A DNA stretch of 10,626 bases, from the NCBI GenBank assembly GCA_023392635.1, contig JAEVYS010000054.1:1-10626 (forward strand), written 5' to 3'. Made by a program: the position numbers and the translations under genes. The DNA comes from Actinomycetes bacterium (GTDB lineage Bacteria > Actinomycetota > Actinomycetes > Propionibacteriales > Propionibacteriaceae). Under the pieces are notes generated by a model. It searched no databases. It saw nothing but the letters and a program-made list of their open reading frames with translations, and was not told where the DNA came from. This document shows positions 1 through 5,375 of the stretch, piece by piece. Positions within the stretch are counted from its first letter, which is position 1; every line of letters starts with the position of its first letter.

Positions 1-28
1 CCCGGGGGGCCGTCCCTCCGGCCGCAGT

Positions 29-61
29 GGACCGAGTTGGGGACGGTTCCGAATCCGGTCC
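29..61. repeat. Imperfect palindromic repeat, copy 1 (REP-like)
   Basis: This 33-base imperfect palindrome starts GGACCGAGTTGGGG and ends in CGGTCC, so its ends pair as a 6-bp stem with further partial pairing inside. A second copy lies 57 bases downstream (86-118) with the same two ends. The core of copy 1 reads TTGGGGACGGTTCCGAA, while copy 2 carries almost the same core reversed. Bases 1-28 contain only a short GC-rich inverted repeat (GGCCG at 8-12, CGGCC at 19-23) and no gene that I can support. It could be a small dispersed palindromic repeat of the REP class, or a remnant of a terminator. No transposase is visible. Confidence 0.6.
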
Positions 62-85
62 GCGACCCCGGCGCCGGGAACGGGT

Positions 86-118
86 GGACCGAGTTGGGAA
101 CCGTCCCCAATCCGGTCC
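86..118 (-). terminator. Palindromic repeat copy 2; probable end-of-operon hairpin after rhaD
   Basis: The second copy of the 33-base palindrome begins one base beyond the rhaD stop codon. Read as minus-strand RNA it folds almost end to end: GGACCG pairs with CGGTCC, then a G-U pair, one A-C mismatch, and TTGGG pairs with CCCAA, leaving only a few loop bases. The plus-strand RNA has two mismatches, so the fold slightly favours the rhaD transcript. No U-tract follows, so if it terminates transcription it is not a classical intrinsic terminator. It may instead protect the 3' end of the mRNA or be a mobile palindromic repeat that landed at the operon end. Confidence 0.5.
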
Positions 119-119
119 G

Positions 120-947
120 TCAGCGGAAGAGGCTGGTGTCGACGTTGAAGGCGGTCACGACGCGGTTGAGCTCCTCGTCGGTGAGGCCTTGGGCGCGTCC
201 GCCGGAGCACAGGTTCATGTACTCGTACAGGGCCCCCGTCTCGGCGTACTCGATGCGGTCGCACGCCTTCAGCGGGGACGTGTCGGAGCGCGCCATCACG
301 CCGTGCTTGGCCCACAGCACGATCTGGTGGCGGCGCAGGTTCGCGACGTTGGCCTGCATGAGCTCGTCCGATCCGGGCACCATGAACGGCAGGTAGCCCA
401 CCCCTTCCCGGAGCTGGACGATCGTCTCGGGCTCCCAGCGCAGGATCGCGCGGTTCAGCTCGGCCGTGCCCTGGTAGTCCGGGATGTGCGAGAGCAAGGT
501 GAGGTGCGGCGGCTGCGCGTGGATCACCGCATGGAAGCCGATGCCGCGATCGCGCACCTGGTCCTCGTGGACCGCCAGGTGGGAGTTGAACTCGCTCGTC
601 GGCTTGCCGAAGTTCCCCTTCGTGCGGTGGTACAGCGTGCCCGTCCGCCCGCCCTCGTGCACGACGACGGCACCCAGGTTGTTCCGGGGGTTGCGCGCCA
701 ACTGGCGCAGGCGGCAGCCCGAGCCCGTGACCAGGACCGTGTAGCCGGCCAGGCTCGGCGACGGGTACGGCAGTTCGATGTCGCGGGACGTGTCGAAGAA
801 CTCGGCGAGGTCGACCGGCCAGTTGAGGCAGGCGGAGATGTTCCCGGCACCGGCCTCGACCGCGTCGATGTCGTTGAGCCGGCGACCCGCGGCACCGATG
901 CTCTCGATGACTTCGGCAACGGTCTCCGGATAGGACGTGGTTCCCAT
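120..947 (-). CDS. rhaD: Rhamnulose-1-phosphate aldolase RhaD
   Basis: The 275-residue protein is a class II (zinc-dependent) aldolase that should cleave L-rhamnulose 1-phosphate to DHAP and L-lactaldehyde in the cytoplasm, the last step of this pathway. Its length is close to the E. coli enzyme (about 274). Visible family marks are GNIS at residues 35-38, the phosphate-loop TGSG at 74-77, SEFNSH with the presumed catalytic Glu119, the zinc-site region HAQPPH at 143-148, and AKHGV with His215. The usual second zinc histidine of the H-x-H pair is Gln145 here (see findings). The ATG at 947 is preceded by AAAGGA inside the end of rhaB, and only three bases separate the two genes, so translation is probably coupled. 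It is the last gene of the operon. Confidence 0.93.
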   Translation of the reverse strand: MGTTSYPETVAEVIESIGAAGRRLNDIDAVEAGAGNISACLNWPVDLAEFFDTSRDIELPYPSPSLAGYTVLVTGSGCRLRQLARNPRNNLGAVVVHEGGRTGTLYHRTKGNFGKPTSEFNSHLAVHEDQVRDRGIGFHAVIHAQPPHLTLLSHIPDYQGTAELNRAILRWEPETIVQLREGVGYLPFMVPGSDELMQANVANLRRHQIVLWAKHGVMARSDTSPLKACDRIEYAETGALYEYMNLCSGGRAQGLTDEELNRVVTAFNVDTSLFR

Positions 948-950
948 TGC

Positions 951-2435
951 TCAATCCTTTCGGGGATAGGCGCGACGCTCGGCCTCCGCCCACTGGTCCG
1001 GCCCGTACGCAAGGACGCCGGGCAGGTAGGTCGTGAGCGCAGAGGAGGCGATCGCCACGGAACGCAGCGCCATCCGGTCACCGGACAGGGCGCCGCAGGC
1101 ACGCGCCTGGACCAGCAGGTTGCCCAGGGCCGTACCTTCGGACGGGCCCGCGACCACACGCAGCCCCGTCGCCTCCGCGGTGAGCTGGCAGAGCAGTGTG
1201 TTCTGGCAGCCGCCGCCGACGATGTGCACGACCGAGACGTCGCGTCCGGCCAGCTCGCAAGCGGCCGCGATCGTGCGCCGGTACGCGACGGCGAGCGAGT
1301 CCAGGATGCAGCGGCAGATCGTGGCGGGATCGTCCGGCAGCTCCTGGCCGGTCTCGGCAGCCAGTTGCCGAAGGCGTCCGGGCATGTCGCCGGGCGGGAG
1401 CAGCCGCTCGTCGGTCATGTCGAGCACGCAGGCCAGCCCCGGCTTCGTGGCGGCGTCCTCCAACAGCCCTTGCAGCGAGACGTCCCTTCCGGCCGCCTGC
1501 CAGGTTCGGATGCTCTCGCTGAGCACCCACAGCCCCATCACGTTCTTGAGGTACCGGACGGTGCCGTCGATGCCCAGCTCGTTGGTGAAGTCGGCCGCCC
1601 GGCTCGCCGCCGTGAGCACCGGTGCGTCCAGCTCGAGGCCGACCAGCGACCACGTGCCCGAGGAGACGAAGGCGAAGTCGGCGTCGCTGGCGGGGATGGA
1701 CGCGACCGCGGACGCGGTGTCGTGGCCGCCGACCGACACGACCTGCAGAGGGCGACTGAACAGCCCCTCGCGGGCCGGGCCCAGCACCGTCCCCGGTTCG
1801 ACGAGCTCCGGCAGTACCGCGGGCACGGGAAGTCCGTACCGCTCGGCGAGGTGGGCGCACGTTGCCTGCGACCAGGTGCGTGACGCGACGTCGAGCAGGC
1901 CCGTCGTGGAGGCCATCGTGACCTCCGCCACCCGGCGGCCACTCAGCCAGAACGACATCAGGTCGGGCATCAGCAGGACGGACTCGACGCTGCTCCAGTC
2001 GGCGTCCTTGCCCGCCACCAGCTGGAAGATGGTGTTGAACGGCATCACCTGCAGCCCCGCCCTCGCGTACAGCTGTTCGGCGGGCAGGTGGGCGAAGAAC
2101 GCATCGGGGACGGCGAAGGTGCGTTCGTCCCGGTAGTGGAAGGGGGCCTCGAGGAGCTCTCCGGCGGCGTCCACCCGCCCGTAGTCGACACCCCAGGTGT
2201 CGACGCCGACCGACTCCAGTGCCCCCCCGCTGGCCTTGATGGCCGCCTCGACGCCCTCGCGGACGTGCGCGAAGAGCCCGGCGGCGTCGGTGTGGATCCC
2301 GTCCGCCTGCTCGACCGGGCCGTTCTCGAAGCGGATCGTCTCGCTGAGCGCGAACCGACCGTCCTCCAGCCGTCCGAGGATCACCCTCCCACTGGACGCG
2401 CCGAGGTCTGCGGCGGCGAAGTAGCGGGCGGTCAT
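951..2435 (-). CDS. rhaB: Rhamnulokinase RhaB (FGGY family)
   Basis: This 494-residue sugar kinase transfers phosphate from ATP to C1 of L-rhamnulose. The N-terminal phosphate-binding loop DLGASSGR starts at residue 10, followed by GVDTWGVDYG, which is characteristic of rhamnulokinases. GGHDTASAV contains the likely catalytic base Asp239 (Asp237 in E. coli RhaB). SSGTWSLVG and the C-terminal VHIVGGGCQN and GPSEGTALGN segments form the ATPase-fold nucleotide site. The length fits the family. The ATG at 2435 is preceded by AGAGGTG five bases upstream. The gene has its own promoter and operator in the gap after rhaM and is followed three bases later by rhaD, so rhaBD can be transcribed as a separate two-gene unit as well as by read-through. 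Confidence 0.95.
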   Translation of the reverse strand: MTARYFAAADLGASSGRVILGRLEDGRFALSETIRFENGPVEQADGIHTDAAGLFAHVREGVEAAIKASGGALESVGVDTWGVDYGRVDAAGELLEAPFHYRDERTFAVPDAFFAHLPAEQLYARAGLQVMPFNTIFQLVAGKDADWSSVESVLLMPDLMSFWLSGRRVAEVTMASTTGLLDVASRTWSQATCAHLAERYGLPVPAVLPELVEPGTVLGPAREGLFSRPLQVVSVGGHDTASAVASIPASDADFAFVSSGTWSLVGLELDAPVLTAASRAADFTNELGIDGTVRYLKNVMGLWVLSESIRTWQAAGRDVSLQGLLEDAATKPGLACVLDMTDERLLPPGDMPGRLRQLAAETGQELPDDPATICRCILDSLAVAYRRTIAAACELAGRDVSVVHIVGGGCQNTLLCQLTAEATGLRVVAGPSEGTALGNLLVQARACGALSGDRMALRSVAIASSALTTYLPGVLAYGPDQWAEAERRAYPRKD

Positions 2436-2490
2436 CGGGACACCTCTGCGACGCTGCAGGCGTGGGGGATCATGTGGCCTTCCTCACCGG

Positions 2491-2504
2491 TTGAATCGTT
2501 TCAT
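2491..2504 (-). promoter_or_regulatory. LacI-type operator of the rhaBD promoter
   Basis: The plus strand reads TTGAATCGTTTCAT. Its 12-bp core TGAA-TCGT-TTCA (2492-2503) has perfect inverted arms around a central CG, the geometry typical of LacI-family operators. It lies immediately downstream of the predicted -10 box, covering the expected transcription start, so bound repressor should block initiation. The same half-sites recur in front of rhaT and of the repressor gene. Assignment to the LacI-family protein of this window is an inference from that co-occurrence. Confidence 0.8.
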
Positions 2505-2533
2505 ATGCTACGGCTCACACGACTCGGCGTCAA
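2505..2533 (-). promoter_or_regulatory. rhaBD promoter (-35 TTGACG, -10 TAGCAT)
   Basis: On the minus strand, TTGACG (2533-2528) and TAGCAT (2510-2505) are separated by 17 bases, the ideal spacing for a primary sigma factor. Both boxes lie between the rhaM stop codon and the rhaB start. The expected start site, about seven bases beyond the -10 box, falls inside the operator at 2491-2504. The layout matches that of the rhaT promoter, which supports both predictions. Confidence 0.7.
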
Positions 2534-2547
2534 GGGCGCAGGCACAT

Positions 2548-2886
2548 TCAGTAACCGGCTGCTGCGAGCTGGTCCTCGAGGTTGAACACCTCGTCCACGC
2601 GTTCCCAGGCCTCGTCCGGCGCCCCTTCGGACGCGAACAGTCGCGCCATTTCCGCCTGCCACTTCGCGTTGATCGCTGTGGCGCCCACCGTCGCCTGCGC
2701 GGTGTCCAGGTCGTCGGCCTCGCAGTAGCCGATCAGCAGCCCGTCAGGGCGCAGGAACAACGAGTAGTTGCGCCAGCCGGCGTCACGGAGGGCCACCAGC
2801 AGCTCGGGCCAGACCGCGGCGTGCCGAGCCCTGTACTCATCGAGCTTCGCCGGGTCGACCCGGCCCAGCAGGCAGTACCTCGCCAT
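2548..2886 (-). CDS. rhaM: L-rhamnose mutarotase RhaM
   Basis: The 112-residue protein interconverts the alpha and beta anomers of L-rhamnose, supplying the anomer used by the isomerase. It matches the small dimeric RhaM/YiiL family (about 104 residues) from end to end. His22 in YRARHAAVWPEL is at the same number as the catalytic His of the E. coli protein, Tyr41 in NYSLFL also coincides, and Trp76 in AKWQ aligns with a conserved active-site tryptophan. The ATG at 2886 is preceded by a very strong ribosome binding site, GAGGAGGA, ending four bases upstream. It sits 75 bases after rhaI, with a hairpin between them, and ends before the rhaBD promoter, so it is probably the last gene of the rhaT-initiated transcript unless that transcript reads through. 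Confidence 0.95.
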   Translation of the reverse strand: MARYCLLGRVDPAKLDEYRARHAAVWPELLVALRDAGWRNYSLFLRPDGLLIGYCEADDLDTAQATVGATAINAKWQAEMARLFASEGAPDEAWERVDEVFNLEDQLAAAGY

Positions 2887-2910
2887 GGTTCCTCCTCCTC
2901 ACGATGGCGC

Positions 2911-2954
2911 AAGGTGGACGGAAAGCGCCGTCGTCGACGCTTCTCGTCCACCTT
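2911..2954 (-). other. Long stem-loop between rhaI and rhaM
   Basis: AAGGTGGACG (2911-2920) is exactly complementary to CGTCCACCTT (2945-2954). Inside, AAGCG (2923-2927) pairs with CGCTT (2938-2942) across a two-by-two internal loop, leaving a 10-base apical loop. The structure starts eight bases after the rhaI stop codon and ends 25 bases before rhaM, leaving the rhaM ribosome binding site free. No U-tract follows in the minus-strand RNA, so full intrinsic termination is unlikely. Partial termination, mRNA processing, or protection of the upstream rhaI message are the plausible roles. Confidence 0.6.
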
Positions 2955-2961
2955 GGAGAGA

Positions 2962-4128
2962 TCAGGCGCCCCAGCCGGCCTGGGTGCCGCCGACGCGGTC
3001 GGACGCGATCCGGCTGAGGTAGCCGGTGGCGGCGAAGGCGGCCATCGGGTCGGCGGGCAGGCCGCGGCTCTCGCGCCAGGCGGCGAGGTCAGCGCGGACG
3101 TCGGTGTAGAACGCGTCCATCAGCACGCCGTTGGCGCCGAGCACGTCGCCGGCGTCCTGGGCCTCGCGCAGCGCGACGGCGTCCACGAGCATCGCCTTGG
3201 CGGTCATCTCCTGCACATTGAGCACCGAGCGGATCTGGCCGGGGATCTTGTCCTCCACGTTGTGGCACTGGTCGAGCATGAACGCGACGCCGGAGTCGGG
3301 GCCGTACCCGCCGCCACGGATCACCTCGTACAGGATCCGGAACAGCTGGAAGGGGTCCGCGGCCCCCACGATGAGGTCGTCGTCGGCGTAGAAGCGGGAG
3401 TTGAAGTCGAACGAGCCGAGCTTGCCGAGCCGCAACAGCTGCATCACGATGAACTCGATGTTCGTTCCGGGAGCGTGGTGGCCGGTGTCGAGGCACACCA
3501 TCGCCCGCTCGCCGAGCGCCGCCACCTGGGCGTAACTGGTGCCCCAGTCCGGGACATCGGTGTGGTAGAACGCCGGCTCGAAGAACTTGTACTCCAGCAC
3601 GAGCCGCTGCTGCGGGCCGAGCCGGCCGTAGATCGTGTGCAGCGATTCGGCCAGCCGGTCCTGCCGGCCGCGAAGGTCGGCCTGGCCCGGGTAGTTGGAG
3701 CCGTCGGCCAGCCAGATCTTCAGATCCCGCGACCCGGTCGCGTCCATGATCTCGATGCATTCGAAGTGGTGGTCGATCGCCTTCTGGCGGATCGCCGGAT
3801 CGGTGTGGGTGAGCGAGCCGAACTTGTAGCTGTCGGCCTGGAACGTGTTGGAGTTGATGGTGCCCAGAGCCACGCCCAGATCACGGGCGTAGGCGGCCAG
3901 CGCGGCGTAGTCGTCCACCTTGTCCCACGGGATGTGCAGCGCGACGGTCGGCGCCAGCCCCGTGAACCGGTGAACCTGGGCGGCGTCGGCCAGCTTCTCC
4001 TGCACCGTGCGCGGCGTCCCGGGAGTGCCGAAGACCTTGAAACGGGTCCCCGAGTTCCCGAACGCCCACGAGGGCAGCTCGATGGCCTGCAGGGCCAGCT
4101 GGTCGGCAATCGTTGCGAAAGTGGTCAT
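2962..4128 (-). CDS. rhaI: L-rhamnose isomerase, RhaI type
   Basis: This 388-residue metal-dependent TIM-barrel isomerase converts L-rhamnose to L-rhamnulose. It belongs to the RhaI group (Pseudomonas stutzeri L-rhamnose isomerase, within the xylose isomerase-like superfamily) rather than E. coli-type RhaA. Predicted metal ligands, judged by identical spacing to the P. stutzeri residues, are Glu179 (LEYKFFEP), Asp214 and His217 (CLDTGHH), Asp241 (SFDFN), Asp249 and Asp251 (YADDDL), and Asp286 (FMLDQCHN). At the fourth site P. stutzeri has His281 but this protein has Asp (see findings). The ATG at 4128 has only a modest purine-rich ribosome binding region (AAGAGAAGAA). The gene lies 120 bases after the binding-protein gene with a strong hairpin between, and no promoter or operator is evident there. 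Confidence 0.92.
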   Translation of the reverse strand: MTTFATIADQLALQAIELPSWAFGNSGTRFKVFGTPGTPRTVQEKLADAAQVHRFTGLAPTVALHIPWDKVDDYAALAAYARDLGVALGTINSNTFQADSYKFGSLTHTDPAIRQKAIDHHFECIEIMDATGSRDLKIWLADGSNYPGQADLRGRQDRLAESLHTIYGRLGPQQRLVLEYKFFEPAFYHTDVPDWGTSYAQVAALGERAMVCLDTGHHAPGTNIEFIVMQLLRLGKLGSFDFNSRFYADDDLIVGAADPFQLFRILYEVIRGGGYGPDSGVAFMLDQCHNVEDKIPGQIRSVLNVQEMTAKAMLVDAVALREAQDAGDVLGANGVLMDAFYTDVRADLAAWRESRGLPADPMAAFAATGYLSRIASDRVGGTQAGWGA

Positions 4129-4186
4129 CTCGGGTTCTTCTCTTCAGGCTCTCGATGTGGCGTGCGGGGTGGTGGTACGGCAGGGT

Positions 4187-4223
4187 GTGGGGCCCGGCCG
4201 GCGGCCTGCCGGCCGGGCTCCAC
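4187..4223 (-). terminator. GC-rich hairpin after rhaS; possible leaky terminator or 3' stabiliser
   Basis: CCCGGCCGGC (4193-4202) is exactly complementary to GCCGGCCGGG (4208-4217) around a five-base loop. The stem extends outward as GTGGGG (4187-4192) against CTCCAC (4218-4223), giving 15 pairs and one A-C mismatch in the minus-strand RNA. It begins 25 bases after the rhaS stop codon. There is no U-tract after it. In sugar transporter operons such a structure after the binding-protein gene commonly protects the upstream message from 3' exonucleases or reduces downstream transcription, so that the binding protein exceeds its partners. Which of these applies cannot be told from sequence. Confidence 0.65.
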
Positions 4224-4248
4224 GAGAGGGTGCGGGTTGTGCGGTCGA

Positions 4249-5304
4249 TCAGAAGTTGAACTGGTCGATGTTGTCCTTGTTGAACTTGTAGGGCTCGCCG
4301 AGCAGGACGGTGGCGTCCGCACCGACGGTGTACTCCTTGCCGTCAGCGGAGAACTTGTCGCCTTGCTTGCCGGTGATCTCGCCCTTGACCATGGCGGCGG
4401 CGGCGTACGCGGCCAGTGCACCCAGCTCCTCCGGGTTCCACAGCGCGAACTCCTTCACGGTGCCGTCCTTGACGTACTCGCGCATCTGGTTCGGGGTGCC
4501 CAGGCCGGTGAGCATGACCTTGCCCTTGGAGGAGGACTTGGAAAGGTACCGGGCGGCGGCCGAGATGCCGACGGTGGTCGGGGAGATGATGCCCTTGAGC
4601 TGCGGGTGCGTCTTCAGCAGGCCCTCGGTCTTGTCGAACGAGGTCTGGTCGTCGTCGTTGCCGTACACCGTGTCGACGAGCTTGATGTTCGGGTGGCTCG
4701 CTGCGAGCTCCTTCTTCATCATCTCGATCCACGCGTTCTGGTTGGTGGCGTTGGCGGACGCGGAAAGGATCGCGATCTCGCCGGCGTCACCGATCTCCTC
4801 GGCGATGATGTCGATCTGCACCTTGGCGATGCCCTCGGCGGTGGCCTGGTTGATGAACAGGTCGCGGCACTCGGGGTTGGTGTCGGAGTCGAACGTGACG
4901 ACCTTGACGCCCGCGGTCCTGGCCTCCTTCAGCGCGTCGCAGATGGCCGACTTGTCGTTCGCCGACACGATCAGCGCACCCACCTGCTGCTGGGTCGCGG
5001 TGTTGATGTAGGACACCTGGCCGGCCGGGTCGTCGCCCTTGGCGGGGCCGACCTGGGTCACGGTGCCTCCGACCTTGGCCACGGCCGCCTGGACGCCCTT
5101 GTAGGAGGTGTCGAAGTAGGCGTTGCCGAGGTTCTTCGGCAGGAAGGTCATGGTCAGGTTCGCCGCAGCCGAAGAAGCCGGGGCCGAAGCCGAACCGGAC
5201 GCCGACGGCGTGGCCGCCGACGAACAGCCGGCGGCGAGGAGCAGGCTCGAAGCCGCGACAGCCGCCATTGCGCGGAGACCCATCCGGGACGTACCGAGCA
5301 TCAT
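4249..5304 (-). CDS. rhaS: Rhamnose ABC transporter substrate-binding lipoprotein
   Basis: The 351-residue protein is the extracytoplasmic sugar receptor of the adjacent CUT2 transporter. An N-terminal signal peptide with a charged start (TSRMGLR), a hydrophobic core and lipobox LLAAGC puts the lipidated cysteine at residue 27. A Ser/Ala/Pro-rich linker follows to about residue 48, then a type I periplasmic-binding fold starting at NLTMTFLPKNLGNAYFD and including ALIVSANDK and VVTFDSDTN. The frame stays open far upstream, but the real start is one of two adjacent ATGs (5304 or 5301), preceded by AAAGGAACC. This fits the signal peptide. Rhamnose specificity is inferred from the surrounding catabolic genes. 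The symbol follows rhizobial rhaSTPQ usage and is unrelated to the E. coli activator RhaS. Confidence 0.9.
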   Translation of the reverse strand: MMLGTSRMGLRAMAAVAASSLLLAAGCSSAATPSASGSASAPASSAAANLTMTFLPKNLGNAYFDTSYKGVQAAVAKVGGTVTQVGPAKGDDPAGQVSYINTATQQQVGALIVSANDKSAICDALKEARTAGVKVVTFDSDTNPECRDLFINQATAEGIAKVQIDIIAEEIGDAGEIAILSASANATNQNAWIEMMKKELAASHPNIKLVDTVYGNDDDQTSFDKTEGLLKTHPQLKGIISPTTVGISAAARYLSKSSSKGKVMLTGLGTPNQMREYVKDGTVKEFALWNPEELGALAAYAAAAMVKGEITGKQGDKFSADGKEYTVGADATVLLGEPYKFNKDNIDQFNF

Positions 5305-5319
5305 GGTTCCTTTCGTTTG

Positions 5320-5343
5320 GTCGGGCCCCACACTGGGTCCGAC
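5320..5343 (-). other. Hairpin in the leader of rhaS, between rhaQ and rhaS
   Basis: GTCGGGCCC (5320-5328) pairs with GGGTCCGAC (5335-5343) around a six-base loop. Pairing is continuous in the plus-strand RNA (one G-U) and has one A-C mismatch in the minus-strand RNA. A smaller GGGG/CCCC stem lies at 5353-5364. Both fall in the 71-base gap between the rhaQ stop codon and rhaS, upstream of the rhaS ribosome binding site. A 5' hairpin here plus the 3' hairpin at 4187-4223 would bracket the rhaS message, consistent with processing and selective stability of the binding-protein segment. No operator or convincing promoter is seen in this gap. Confidence 0.45.
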
Positions 5344-5375
5344 GGTTGAGGTGGGGCGAGCCCCGGATTCCTTTT

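Noticed and set aside
27..1883. Plus-strand open frame of about 618 codons opposite rhaD and rhaB
   Set aside because: It is an antisense shadow with repetitive Arg/Gly/Val/Asp composition and begins inside the palindromic repeat. Both underlying minus-strand genes have clear catalytic motifs.
2034..2047. Operator-like TGAACGGCATCA within rhaB
   Set aside because: It lacks the central CG and has an imperfect right arm; it is well inside the coding sequence and is most likely chance.
4036..4050. Operator-like TGAAACGGGTCC within rhaI
   Set aside because: Only the left arm and central CG match; the right arm is GTCC instead of TTCA, and it lies in the coding region with no promoter nearby.
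4129..4186. Independent promoter for rhaI in the gap after rhaS
   Set aside because: No -35/-10 pair at reasonable spacing and no TGAA-NCGN-TTCA site were found, so rhaI most likely depends on the rhaT promoter.
2491..5349. Very long plus-strand open frame (about 950 codons) opposite rhaM, rhaI and rhaS
   Set aside because: It runs antisense to three well-recognised genes, has low-complexity Arg/Gly/Val/Asp-rich translation with no family resemblance, and starts at a TTG inside the rhaBD operator. Such frames are expected opposite G/C-ended codons.
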